The notes: generated from the letters alone by a model not told the origin. A stretch of DNA of 64,000 nt from Lateolabrax maculatus (GCA_031216445.1 CM062215.1:7338001-7402000), one strand, 5' to 3'. Shown: positions 8,815 to 20,828, numbered from the stretch's first letter. Translations and numbers: made by a program.

Positions 8815-10811
8815 GTAAGCCTTTGTTGATGTTTCATTATAAGATATAGGACCCTTTCCAAAACAGCTTGAACAATATGCATATGTCTAAATCAGTGTTG
8901 TTTTAATAATACAGTTTGAGGGGTTTCATATACTGTTTTGAATTAAGCTTAAAACTGTGTTTCTTTTCTGACAATACTTTCTGTAATCTTATACAGACTG
9001 TCAACCAAATCCACTATGGAGCTTTGGTCTAACCAGTGCCTTAAAAAGGCAAAGAGAATGGTAAGTTACTGCTCTCTGTCTCAGTCTTTTAAACACTAAA
9101 TTATGAGCTGGTCAACATTCTTAATGTTGTCCAGCTCATAATTAACCAACAGAAATGCTAACATTTCTTAAGAAAACAGCCATCACCTGGTAGAGCTCCC
9201 ACAACGAGAGCCCCTACGACTACAAAGAGCCTATGGTTCACATGTCAATAAAATGGACTGTAGTGCATCTCCTAACAACGAAACTGACAAGTGAGTCTTA
9301 TTTACTTGTATAATACTTCAAATAACTTCAAATACAAGACATGGGAAAGAAAAGTTAGGTGGGGGAGTCTCCATGAATCAGCCGGACAGGGAAGATGGAT
9401 CTGGAGCCTTATTAAAAGCTCTTACTATAACCGTGTGCTCCAGATCCCATCCATCCAGATCCTGCCTCAGTTGTCCTGGCTACTGAGGCGGTTGGTTTGA
9501 GCTTTAAGTTGGTTGAAACTCCTTCACCGAACTTGAAGTATAAGTTACAATATAAGTTTTATTGTGTTACAAGTGGAAGAGTTATTTTCTTTCAGTTACA
9601 TTTAAAAAAAATGCATTGACTAGTATGTCTAAGGATGAGTCCTTTGTTATCTACTTGATGCCAAAATCAACAGTTTTCAAGATGCAGCCACTATACCACC
9701 TCCACCAAGGGAATACTTCTACAGTGTGTTCTTTCATGCGGAGGAGGTTCCACTGCCAGAAAGCCCACTGCCCCATGAGGTCCCTTTGCCTCCAAGTCCG
9801 TCGCCTCCACAGATAAGGGAGAAGTACCCAGATTTGTCAAGCGTAGGGTTTCCTTCTCTGGATGATGAGGTGGCCTGTTTGATGTCCCAGCCTTGCAGAG
9901 TAATGGCTTGTGAGGTTCCGCTGCCTCCAAGTCCACCACTTGCTGAGGTTGTGCCTCGCATAGGAGACACTCATGAGAAGAAGCACCCAGATTTGTGGTT
10001 TCCTTCTCTTGATGATCAAGTGCCTGGCTTGATGCCCCTCAGCCAGCTGGCTGAGATTCCACTGCCTTCAAGCCCTCCACCAGCTGATGCTGTGCTGCAC
10101 ATGGGGCACACTGATGAGAAGAAATACCCAGATTTGAAAGAAATAGGATTTTCTTCTCTGGACGATGACATTAAGTCCCAACATCCCATCCTGTTGACTC
10201 AGGAAGATCCACTGCCTCCGAGTCCACCTCCTTCTGAAGCAGTGCTTCACATGGGAGACACTCATGAGATGAAGCACCCAGATTTGAAAAACATAGGGTT
10301 TTCTTCCCTGGATGATGAAGTGGCATTTTATATGTTCAAGCCTCTTAACCCGTTGCCTCAAGAAGTTCCACTGTCTCCAAGCTCTCCACCTGCTGATGCT
10401 GTGTTGGACATGGGGCACACTGATGAGAAGAAATACCCAGATTTGAAAGGAATAGGGTTTGCTTCTCTGGATGACGACATTGATCCACAACGTCCCAACC
10501 TATTGCCTCATGAAGCTCCACTGCCTCCAGGTCCACCTCCTGCTGAAGCAGTGCTTCACATAGGAGACACTCAGGCTCTTCCCTGTGGGGTTCCACTGCC
10601 TTCAAGTGATCCACCTGCTGATGCTGTGCTGGACGTGAGGAAAAACATAGGGTTTCCTTCTCCGGATGATGACGTGGCCTGTTTTAAGTCCCTAAGCCAG
10701 CTGGCTGAGGTTCCTCTGCCAAGTCATCCTGTTGAAAATCCACACCCTGCAGAGAAAAAATACCTCAATTCATCTCTTGTTGCTTTTCCTTGTCTGGATG
10801 ATGACACATGA
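8651..10811 (+). CDS. Unrecognised four-exon gene encoding a tandem Pro-rich/SLDDD repeat protein
   Basis: Predicted join 8651-8814, 8997-9060, 9194-9290, 9688-10811, about 482 codons, with GT-AG borders and matching phases (2, 0, 1). The first three exons encode a non-repetitive N-terminal part of about 108 residues (MSSHWSDSSSAASLL, MELWSNQCLKKAKRM, SSHNESPYDYKEP). Exon 4 starts with IPPPPREYFY and then carries about eight repeats, each with an [EV]-x-PLPPSPPP block and a K-[YH]-PDL-x(2)-IGF-x-SLDDD block. It stops right after LDDDT. I see no signal peptide, membrane helix or enzyme motif. The repeat region is acidic and Pro-rich, so it is probably disordered, and the short conserved blocks could be partner-binding motifs (inference). 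I do not recognise the family. Frame conservation across eight repeats and three introns argues for a real gene. The start ATG has A at -3. Confidence 0.68.
8997..9060 (+). CDS. Repeat-protein gene, exon 2
   Basis: 64 bases between CTTATACAG and GTAAGT. It completes Lys55 and adds LSTKSTMELWSNQCLKKAKR plus M, ending in phase 0. Confidence 0.6.
9099..9143. repeat. Near-perfect 45-bp inverted repeat (hairpin) in intron 2 of the repeat-protein gene
   Basis: AATTATGAGCTGG at 9099-9111 pairs with CCAGCTCATAATT at 9131-9143. CAACATT at 9113-9119 pairs with AATGTTG at 9123-9129. There is a single T/T mismatch (9112/9130) and a 3-base loop. The hairpin lies between the donor at 9061 and the acceptor at 9193. 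Confidence 0.85.
9194..9290 (+). CDS. Repeat-protein gene, exon 3
   Basis: 97 bases after the acceptor CTGGTAG, up to donor GTGAGT at 9291. It encodes SSHNESPYDYKEP, then HMSIKWTVVHLLTTKLT. An alternative acceptor (AAACAG, ending at 9180) gives an early in-frame stop, so the TAG acceptor is chosen because it keeps the frame open. Confidence 0.55.
9688..10811 (+). CDS. Repeat-protein gene, terminal exon with repeats
   Basis: Open for about 374 codons to the TGA at 10809-10811. The most likely acceptor is GATGCAG at 9681-9687; AAG at 9679-9681 is also in phase and would add two residues. The open frame upstream of 9688 is in another phase and would be intron. Confidence 0.65.
9741..10811 (+). 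repeat. Coding tandem repeat, about 150-bp unit, about eight copies
   Basis: The PLP(P/S)S landmark recurs near 9777, 9910, 10053, 10203, 10362, 10512, 10587 and 10708, with a shortened unit near 10512-10587. From the second repeat on, two subtypes alternate: GDTHEKKHPDL with LDDEV, and GHTDEKKYPDL with LDDDI. This gives a higher-order unit of about 300 bp. All unit lengths keep the reading frame. Confidence 0.85.
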
Positions 10812-11047
10812 GCACGTAATATTAAAATAACTCACCAGTGCTTGTTGAAATTGAATTTTGTTTAATTATTTTTTCTTCTCTTTGTAAATATGTGTAATTT
10901 ATTTTCTCGTATTGAATCACTCTTTTAAATGGTCAAAGGTAAATTAACATTCACTGGTGGTGTAAAAAAGGGAAAACTGTAGATGTGTATTAGCGCACTG
11001 CTGATAGATCTACTCTAAGGTGGTATGTTGAGGCCAGGTTGAACTGT

Positions 11048-11068
11048 GAATAAAGTTGAGGAATAAAG
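11048..11068 (+). terminator. Candidate poly(A) signals of the repeat-protein gene
   Basis: Two AATAAA hexamers occur within 20 bases, about 240 bases after the stop codon at 10811. No cDNA evidence is available. Confidence 0.4.
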
Positions 11069-11687
11069 TATAGTAACAGAAAGCCACCCAGCAGGTTTTT
11101 AAAAGTTGTGTTCATGAATAAACCCCAGTTGATCACTAAGCAGAAACCTTGCCTTTTGCCTAACTGTCTTATTGAAGGTGCCAATGATTGGACAGGAGCA
11201 GTTTATTGGACTGTAGCTTCTTCAAACAAGGAACTAAACATACTATACAGGACATAACACAACACTAGACCACATTCAGTTGAAACATATGGCATACAGT
11301 AGACAAAAAGAGTGAACAAGTTTATATTATACACGAAATAGCAACAAGAAATAGATATATGCAAGAAATCCAAAGCACTGGTACATTCAGGCTAATGGAG
11401 GAAGTTTTTCTATCCAAGGCAATCATGCATTTTATTTGAATCTGATTACTGACCACAATTAAACTAAATACTTCAAATAATAAATAATGAAGCTATTGGT
11501 CTTTTTTATGAGATAAATCAGATAAATGAGCTGTAACCATAAAATCAGTGTAGCCTATATTCAGGAGACATGAGTCCAACAGAATCAGCTGCCGCAAGAG
11601 AATTGTGATTTTCCCTAGTGGTAAATTAATCTAGTCCAGAATTTGACATTAGTCAGATACGCACATTCACATCTTTGTGTGTTTTAT

Positions 11688-11985
11688 CTTTAAAGCTATA
11701 TTATGTAACTTTCCTGCATTAAAATGTCTAAAAACAGTTAGACCTATGTTACATATTTTGTTGTGTGTGTACTTACATATTGTGCTTTTAACATAGAATA
11801 ACAAATAACGGAGTATAAAGTGAGAAGTATTAAATTTAATGGAAGGGCTTGTATGATCCCCCACCCAAGAAGGTGAGGTGGAGGAGGAGACACCTTCCTG
11901 CATGAACAGTTCCGCAGACTTCCACATGGGCTTGTCGGGTACGCTGCCATGAAGCCGAGTGTCAATTTTAAGAGAGCATCTCTTT
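11688..11985. mobile_element. Interspersed repeat, probably a fish non-autonomous element
   Basis: Starts TTTAAAGCTATATTATGTAA followed by CATTAAAATGTCTAAAAACA and a TTTTGTTGTGTGTGTACTTA block. It later has GGGCTTGTCGGGTACGCTGC. I recall these blocks as a recurrent fish repeat. Ends are approximate and the class is not certain. Confidence 0.4.
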
Positions 11986-14100
11986 CCTCTGGCCTGGAGG
12001 GTGACAGATAATGCTTTTGTGCATTACCGAGAGGGGAAGGCCATCCATCACGGCTGCGTGCATGCATCGGTCTGTGTGTGTCTGTGTGTACGGTTTGTGC
12101 ATGCGCTGATTGTACGCAGGTAGTGTTGCTCTCCTCAAATCTTTAGTGTGGTTATGGGAGGGGGGGGGAGGAGGCCTTGCGGGTAGATGCGAGGCAGGCA
12201 GAGGATCTGGAGACAAGGACTCTCACTGGTGTCAAGCGGGGGCGGGTTATTTATTTGGCTGGGGGTCGTGGGAATACTGGGAGCATCTTCTTGCCGATGA
12301 AGAACTGATGCTCTCAGACACATTGCATTGCCGGTGGTGGCCGTGTTTTGTGACAAAAGGCTACCTTTTCAGTAGCACATGTTGTTATTAGGAAGGAGAC
12401 ACTCTAATGCAATAAGAAAACATGCAGACTTATGTATATACTTAGCCTGCTCACACAGAATATGTTATTTCATATATGAGCTATGGGATCTGTTTTTAAT
12501 GGCAACATTTTTTGACAGTGTCCCCACTCAAAACGCAGCAGGGGACACAACTGTGCAGCAGGAGGGATCACATTCTCTCCGAATATATCAAGTTAAAAAA
12601 AAACTATTTTGGACACAAATGGCTGGAAAATACAGGTGAAAAGCAGCGCAGAAGTGAATTTATATGCGCATAATTTGCAAAACCTTTTATATTTTCACTT
12701 CTCTATAAATCTGGGAGGCAATCCACTTAATACAGAGGCGCACACATACAGAGGCACTTCTCATTCTTGGCAAGGTGCAGAGAGAGAGAGAGAGAGATGT
12801 ACTATAGTTTGACCTGCTGTGTTTAGCATGCCATGGTCTATATGACTAACATACAACACCCATGCTAATGCTGTTCCTGCAGCCGCTCTTGTTTCCATAA
12901 CAACTAAATGTGAAGGAGACAGGCCTCCAACCAAAAACTCAGAGCAGCCTGGGTGGGTGGACACATGAGAACTACACCTGTGCATGCACACACACAGTTC
13001 TTGTAAAACAAGCACACAAGCAGGTCCATAGGTGCAAATACAAGCATCCATGCGGTCGTAGTCGTAATTTTACACCCACAGACTGCAGCAACCCGTCCAT
13101 GCATCCACTCTTGTTGTTTTCCCTCCCCAAGGCGAGTTCAGAGGAGAGGGCAGGTGGTGCGTGCTCCCCTGGTTCCATCCTCTGAGAGTTATTACTGTTA
13201 CAAATAATCCCATGATGACGCCAAGTCCAAACAGTTTCAAAAATAAAGACGGGATATTGATTTGATATTTGCAGACGTATTTGTCCGCGGACTCTGTTGC
13301 TTGTTTGTTGTTCCTCCCCGTGTATATATGGAAACCGCGTCGTTGTGTGTGGCCTTGGTCATGGGAGGAAGGCCTTTTGTGTAGCTTGCTTATTCTACTA
13401 CGATGTGTTTACTTGACTCCCTGCTTGTGCCCCAGTGGCCTGATGCTGTTATGTCTCCAAGGGCCCAAACTGTAGCATGAGAGGCACTGATAAGCAAATT
13501 GAGCAGGCCCCTTTCCTCCCTGTTCTGTTTGGTTGTACGCAGAACGATTGTTTCATTTGCGCACAGTGTATTTTCTCTTTTTTACTGCCTTCTCACTCTC
13601 TCTTTTCTCTCTAAATCACTGTATGTTTTATGAATATTTCTGAGCAGGACTGCTAAAGCTTGTGGGAGCACGGCGCTTTCAAGCCCATGCAAATATGAGA
13701 TTCACCTCTGCGATATAATAATTCATATGAAAAACAATACCATGCAGAAAGAAATGAGAGGAATGCGCCGGGCTATATCTCCAAAACCCTTGACTGAACA
13801 TCGCAAATGTCCCATGAATCTACCTCCATGACATCATTTAGCAAGAACCTGTGTGTGTGTGTGTGTTCTTATGAAGAAGGGTGTTTGTGTGTGTCTGTGT
13901 GCGTGTGTGTGTGTGTGTGTGTTTGGTGAGATAGAAAAAAAGAGGGAGGGATTGCTAAGTTGGCGGTTTGAATGATGTTTAACTGGAGCTCAGCACAGTT
14001 GAATGAGGCTGTAAATCCGCTTTCTCCTGGGTGCAGTTACTCAGAGCGCCACGGTACAGAACTATCACAGAGAGACGGATGTCACCACATTACTGCCGCG

Positions 14101-14151
14101 CACACACACACACTCACACACACACACACACATACACACACACACACACAC
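14101..14151. repeat. (CA)n microsatellite
   Basis: CA dinucleotides with two single-base interruptions over 51 bases. Confidence 0.95.
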
Positions 14152-15614
14152 TATTTCAACCTCCTACAAGGAATAAAATATAACCCGTACCATCAACATC
14201 AACCCACTCAGAGGATTGAGGATATACACAGGGCGTAGAGCTCCATCCCACATTAACCAAACACAGAGAGCTCTCCTCTCCTGAGGCTTCACATCCACAC
14301 TGGCCTCACTGGCGCGTAATCTCCCTCTGCCACATCACTTTTCCTCACAGCTTACACTGCTTATGAACAAATCCTGAAAACAGAGCAAAAAGGGAAACAA
14401 CAACAAAAAAAAAAGACAGTCACTGACTGGCATAATGGAAATCAGCGTGTATAAATAAAATGAAGGATGGGAATAGTTAATATACTGTTGCCTTTCAAGG
14501 GCCAAAAAATAAAAACATCGCATGCTTTTACATTTCACCTTTTTATTTACTGCTGCTTTTTCAGTCGACATCATACTGCAGTGTCCAACTTCATCAAAGG
14601 GGAAATGTGGCGGGTGTTCTTACAAAGCCGCTTCGTAAACATGCGTTACTTGTGGAGCTAATTTGATTCAGATGATGAGATTTATGTGCAGAGCCGAGGA
14701 GACTCGGGTGGTTGTTTTTTTTTTTTGAAGGGTAGAATCGTCAATTATTTTGGAACAGATGGGTCTCAAAGTGCAATTGAATTTGATTATCGCCCCAATG
14801 GAATACATAATGAAAGAGCCCTAATTTGGAGAGAAAGTTATGAGAAGGCCATTTCAATTACTCCACATGCTAAACTTGGGTACCAGCCTCACACAACAAA
14901 CCCAGGCATTCAGATGATTTTCTATTTCTTATTTTCTTTCTTTCTTCCCCTTTTAATGACAGTGAGAGTGAATCATGATGAGCACAGCTGTTTATTTGCT
15001 TGTTTTCTGAAATCCGCCCCAGCTGAATTCTTGGAAGCCTGGTGCTTTTGTCATTGTTAATTGATCACCACTTTTTATGAAATATAACTTTGTTTTTCAT
15101 TCTATTATCGACACGCTTGTTGAAATAATAACAGGCTTGGCAACTCAACTCTGTTGAAATTATTTGACAGATTCGGAGTAAAGAATTGTCTACTCTGCCA
15201 GCATCGAACAGATTATTACAGAAGCTTTAAGATGTTTTGTCCAAGAATGTTCAAACCCTGACACCTGTCAAGTGTGATTGCTGCACTAACAGCTTTCCTT
15301 TACTTAACTTGGGATTGGTAGACATATTTTTAGCTATTTTTTCTTTCATATTGATTAAGGTTTCACAGAACTTATTTGATCTGTTTTTCACGTTTTGGGT
15401 GTGTTAAAATGTGTAAAAAAGAATCTTCATTTATTCCGACACAATGATCACTCTTTCCTCCTAAAGACAATTTTAAAGGCTTATTGTGTGGACTGGATGT
15501 TTAAGACAGGATCCTGACCAAATGGGAACAGGCTCTTAGGAAGGTTTATTTGTATATGAAGAAACTTCACAACACTTTAAATACATGAAATTTCACCATG
15601 CAATGTCCCGTCCT

Positions 15615-15925
15615 ACATTAAAGGGGAAGCCCACCGATATTACACCAAATTGTCAGAATTGCATTGTGGGTATTGTAGGCACCAGGTATTGACAAGGCAG
15701 AAGAATGCATGGAATAAAAAAGATGATAACTCTGTTTTTTTCTCTGTATCAATTTTGATTGTTTCTTTTAAACTGTCCACTGAGAGTCTGACAATGTTAT
15801 AGAAGTGCAATGCTAAATTGGAGGAGTAATCAGGAGTAATCAGTAATGCAAAAAAAAAAAAAAGTAACATATATCAGTATCATCTCAGTGGTAGAAAAGA
15901 TTTTCCTTTGGCATTTTAATGGGAT
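15615..15925. mobile_element. Interspersed repeat, fish type
   Basis: Starts TTAAAGGGGAAGCCCACCGA and contains GCATTGTGGGTATTGTAGGC and ATTGACAAGGCAGAAGAATG, blocks I associate with a dispersed fish repeat. Ends are approximate and no target duplication was identified. Confidence 0.4.
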
Positions 15926-16763
15926 ATTCAAGTCAGACTAATGGGTCTACAAACTCTTTAATGGACTACAGATTCCTCTTAATAAACTCTGACAGCTGCT
16001 GCTCTAATCCGAACAAAACAATTCATAAAATAAAGAATCTCTTAAGCAATGCTTCTCCCGGAATAACAATTGTACTGGTCTCTGATGGCACGCACTTGAA
16101 CTGCAACACCTTCACTGAAACTCAGTCACAAACACTCCAGACAGATGGTTAGGGCCCACTGCGAGAGGCCTCCCACCATGCCCGATGACAAGTTTCTTGC
16201 GCTATATAGGGCAACCGTGACTGTAAACACACCAGCCTCAAGTGGAGCGAACAGGTGGCCCGCCACATAGGACCACGGGTCATGTTGCGTGCCCACAACA
16301 AAAGTTCAGCTATGGGTAAACGCTCGAGTCTTTTCGTGGCTCGATACCATATGACGGCCTCAAATCTGTCGATGCTGAGATGCTTCTGAGGAATCAAATC
16401 CAGAGCCCTGCAGCCAAACATTGCTGCTGAGCAGTCCCAGCATGAGGCATTAACTTCAGTCCAAGAGCATCAAATCACCCTCAGTATCTTTTTATCAAGT
16501 TAATTTCCTCTGTGAGGCGTCACAATGACAAGAAAGCAGGCCTAGTTTGGAGCTCTGAATGGGGCTTTTCTCATTCCAGTCATTTCCTCCATGTATTTGT
16601 TTTCCGAGGCAGTATCCTCTGGTGGTGGGGAGATGATAATGTCACGGAGGAAGGAAAGTGATGGTCTGCCTGGTGTTTATACAAGACTTTGGCATTTGTT
16701 GTCATTGGGTCTGTCGTCATTGGCAGGCAAGTTGCCACAGAGCCCCTTTCCATCCTCCATCCT

Positions 16764-16764
<1 letters not shown>

Positions 16765-16796
<32 letters not shown>
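16765..16796. repeat. (CA)n microsatellite
   Basis: Uninterrupted CA tract. It also creates the spurious reading frames at 16580-17005. Confidence 0.95.
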
Positions 16797-16803
<7 letters not shown>

Positions 16804-18940
16804 CCTCCCCACTCTGACCCATATAGGTGCTTTGAACCGCTGGCAGGCCCGACAAGATTATCTGGGCCCCCTTCCCAGGAAGACCATTGGGATGTGGGTG
16901 CGTGGTGCTGGTGGTGGTGTGTGTGCGCATGAAACATGCAAGCGTGCTGTCAAGTCGCCGCATGTGCATGTGTGTATGCAACGCTGCTGCAGTTTGTGAC
17001 AGCACTTTGGATGCTGTTGAAAGAGATGTGAGGTTTAGTCTCCAGGTGGTTCTCTTCTTCAGACTGTCACTGAAGGTACAGGGAGGAGGATATGGAGGAT
17101 TTTTGAATTTATGATTCTGAATCTCCTCTGGGAAGGTATAATTCTATTCTATTAATATTCTACGTTTATATACCAAGGCTTAACCTTTCTAGGACACTGA
17201 GAAACCTCTATGCAGTAATATAAAGGAAATACGAAGTGATTAAGTTGGGAAACCAAACAAAGTTTCCTCCCTAACTGTTATGACTAACGTGCTGCCTGTT
17301 TGCCCTCTCTTCCATCTTGATTACATAATCCCCTAGATTAATTAGCTGTGTGTTTCAGTCACTTCCTGTGGCGCGACCCTCAAATCGGCTCCCTCCGCAA
17401 TCTGGCCTATCGACTTACAGGGTGCCAGAGCTTTTTCTTTGAAGGCCGCCTGAGCTTCAGAGGCAAAATAACTCTCTGATCTGACGGCTAAAGGAAAGGG
17501 CCCCTGCAGTGTGCCATTACAGACTGATAAAAACCTAGAAAAACAACATTTGGGTAACACACACACTCACGGGGGAAAAAAATTAAGAATAATTTGGTTG
17601 TGAAAACAAGAGGCGGTATGGAACAATGACAATCTGGCTCCTTTGGTAATTTCCTGTCGGCGTTCATTCGTGTGATGTGGTCGTGACTGTTCTGCCGGGA
17701 TCAATCAAACCTGTGAGCAGATGGCATCGCACTCCTCCGGCAGACTGGGGATTGTCTGTGTTTTTTCAGAGGCGGTAATTGGCCCGCTATGTCACGGACC
17801 GGAGCATGCTAACTGCCACCGCCACCGCCGCCGTGCAGCAACAACACGTGTCGTTCTGCTATACCTGTGCTACAGGCTCCATTTGGTTGTGTTATACATT
17901 TCTATAATTAATAAACTATGATGACAGCCTATTTCAGGAAGGAAAAACACATTTCGGTGAGAAACGCAACAATAACTTTGGCACTCTCATTAATCTTACA
18001 AGTCACGACTGTAACATTCACCATAAGCCAGGCGTCCAGGAGGCCTAATAAAGTCCAAGATATCAAATTCTGGATCTGAAACTCTGTGCTGTATTTACTA
18101 ACAGGGTTTGCATTTAGGTGAGGAAAGCTTATGTGGATAAATGAAACCATGTGCGGGAGACTCAGCAAGCTGTATAAAAGAGAGGCAGAGTAATTGCATG
18201 TGTACTGTATGAGTCTGCGTGTGTGTGTGTGTGTGTGTGGCTGAGACGCTGGGCACTTCAAAGCTTTGATGTTGGAGCTCCTAAATGAGGGCCACCAGAG
18301 GTCCAGACTAATGGGACATCATGGGGAGATTACAGGCCCAGTGTAGCAGGCTGACAACACAGCAGCATTATGTATGTGCTGTATGTGTGTGTGACGGAGA
18401 AAGAGAGCGAAGACATGAGTTTGTGTGCGCGTGATTCCCCGTGTGTATTCTTTTTTGCAATTAAAAGTGAAAGTTTGACTTTAAGTCTCAGATGGAGTTT
18501 GGGGGTAATTGGACAGGAAGTATTTAGCTGTGTCCACATGTATTGCAGGAATCTCAATAATGCTAAGAAAACTTTTCTTTTCTTTTACACGTTTTTTAAA
18601 TATATCACAGGATAAAAAGCCAGCATCTTCCTCAGTATGGTATAAATCCTTTATTAAATAATCATAACAATAATTATAATAACAATCATAAAAAGAGCAT
18701 TTCTGTACAAAGACCCCTTTAAAACAACAACAACAGCAGTCCGAGCAGTGCGAAATAGGGGATCCTGTCCTTTTACGTGTTTGGTCCTCCCAGGCAGAAG
18801 GGGGCGCTGTGACTGTCACTGTCAGTGTCAAATTACTGTATCTGATACCGGCTCCAAAGGCAAGCTGGATCCCCGAGGCTCCAAGGCACTTTGAAGAGAG
18901 TCAGTGGGGTCCAGAGAAGCGGGCCTCACAGGAGAGGGAG

Positions 18941-18957
18941 TGTGTGTGTGTGTGTGC

Positions 18958-18993
<36 letters not shown>
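18941..18993. repeat. (TG)n microsatellite
   Basis: TG tract with two CG interruptions near 18957-18962. Confidence 0.95.
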
Positions 18994-18996
<3 letters not shown>

Positions 18997-19423
18997 GTCA
19001 GGGTATATGGGATGAAATGTTGAGTTTATGTGTGTGTTGTTGGAATTTCTGCACTCCATGGTCTCAAATATATACTTCAGCAGCAGCCATTGTTCCCTTC
19101 ATTTTTAGTGTGTCCAAAGAGAGAGAGAGCGCGTGTATTCATGTTCTGTATACACATCTGTATATACAAGTGAAGTAATGTGTGCATGTGCATGTGCATT
19201 GGGAGGGAATTCGGAGACTTTTCCCTTCACCCTCTCCTTCTCATGGCTTATGAGTCCACTCAGAGCGTGCAACACGAGAGCCGCCTTTGTGATGGGTTCA
19301 AAACCGTCCCCAAGAATGCCCGCCTCGCTGTGCGAGAGCCGACATAAAGAAAACAAAAACAAAAACAACTTCAGAAAATAGGCCACAATTAGCCAGTAGG
19401 TTGAGGTGGGGGTGGTGGGATAT

Positions 19424-19481
19424 GTGTGGGTGTGTGTGTGTGTGTGTGTGTGAGCTGGAGGGGGGGGGGGGGGGGGGGGGG
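19424..19481. repeat. (TG)n followed by G22 homopolymer
   Basis: A TG tract ends near 19452. A run of 22 G residues covers 19460-19481. Confidence 0.95.
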
Positions 19482-19732
19482 AGTAGGTCCTTTAAATCAT
19501 GGCTTTTGAGGTCCACATGTAAAAAAGAGAGAGAGATGGATACCTCCCCTCTTTTCTTGGTGTCGCCTCAACGTTCCTTTTTCATCATTTCCGCGAACAG
19601 TTTGCTTTTAAGGCTTGTTGTGTGTCCGGGCACACAGTCAGTCGATTGAGAAGAGCTGTTTCTGGCTGTGCATTTGTTTTTGATCCCATTTGTTTTTCTG
19701 TTCTCGCTAAAGCACAGTGAGAACATCGCCCC

Positions 19733-19733
19733 T

Positions 19734-19784
<51 letters not shown>
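19733..19784. repeat. Compound (TG)n(AG)n microsatellite
   Basis: TG tract to about 19758, then AG tract to about 19784. Confidence 0.95.
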
Positions 19785-20828
19785 GCAGGGGATTGTAGTG
19801 CTCTGTCAGTCAATGTCTCTCTCTCTCACTGCCTCTTTGTTTCTGGTGGTTTTCAGTCTCTGCCCTTACCAGCAATCCATAGGTTGCACCGACCAAAGCT
19901 CCTTGACCTTTCACCATTAACCACAATGTAAACATGACCTTCTCCTTGACAGGAACCAGTTACATCAGTCTCCGACAAGTAAATCTAACAATAACTCTCT
20001 CTGTTGTCAAAAGAATGTGTTAAAATGTGACCCCCCCCCCCCCACCTCTACACACACATACATTTTTCTCTGCCTCTTTTTTTTTTTTTTTTTGTTCTAC
20101 TTATCTGCCCTCACAGACTGGCAATAAGCCAGGATGAAAACATTAAACAGAAAGAGAGTGACCGAGCGAACAGACAAACTTGATGGGCGTCGGTGACTAA
20201 AAATACCACGGACTGTCAGGAACTAGGAGGGTAACCGAGGCTGATAGGTGGCAGAGTCTACGACGGAACAAAAGAGCCAACGGGCCACACAAGGGAGCTA
20301 AGTTCTAGGCCACCGTGTTCACATGTGATCAAAAAAGACGCTTTCTAAGCACGTTCCTAACCTACCACCTTTCCAACACAACGTGTTCTGACTGACTCAG
20401 TATGTGTAGCTTACAGTATCCAGTTTCAAAACTGGACCTCTTACAAATCTATGATGCATTTATAAACACTTCTCTTTTGGTGGAGCAGGAATCTGTAATT
20501 GATATGTGTAGATATTTACTTTTTGAGGCCTAACATCCCCGCAGTGGAGCAATTCATCTGGGTAACCCCAGCTTTTCTCTCATCGGTTCTTTCGCCACAA
20601 AAACTACCAACACTGGACTGCGCCACGTTTTCCAAACAGGAAGTTCTCATTTGCGCTAAAAAGTGGCTTTCTCATTGTTCAAGTGTCCAGGGATCTGCAC
20701 CACTGAGAAAGTGTACTGACACTAAAGTGAACTGGAGGAAATGAAGAAAATAGTGAGAGGTTTTCACAAAATGGCTGTATCTCTCGCTGCCGCTCCCGTC
20801 TCCCTCTGTGTTTCCTCTGCCGACCTCC

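Larger units (their letters stand above)
11070..20828. other. Intergenic region and likely nrp2 3'-UTR, no coding gene recognised
   Basis: Besides the two interspersed repeats there are microsatellites at 13903-13922, 14101-14151, 16765-16796, 18941-18993 and 19733-19784, and a G22 run at 19460-19481. The reading frames are short and lack splice context. The right-hand end downstream of the nrp2 stop at 20829 should be its 3'-UTR. A TTTATT (AATAAA on the minus strand) at 18650-18655 is one possible poly(A) signal, but others exist. The non-repetitive block 14690-15060 looks constrained in composition; this is inference only. Confidence 0.5.

Noticed and set aside
9181..9193. Alternative acceptor (AAACAG, ending at 9180) for exon 3 of the repeat-protein gene
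   Set aside because: It leads to an in-frame stop within 25 codons; the TAG acceptor at 9193 keeps the frame open.
9562..9816. 84-codon open frame overlapping the start of the repeat exon
   Set aside because: It is in a different frame from the repeats and, for most of its length, lies upstream of the inferred acceptor at 9687.
16149..16421. 90-codon minus-strand open frame
   Set aside because: Protein-like composition but no known motif and no supporting splice or promoter signals.
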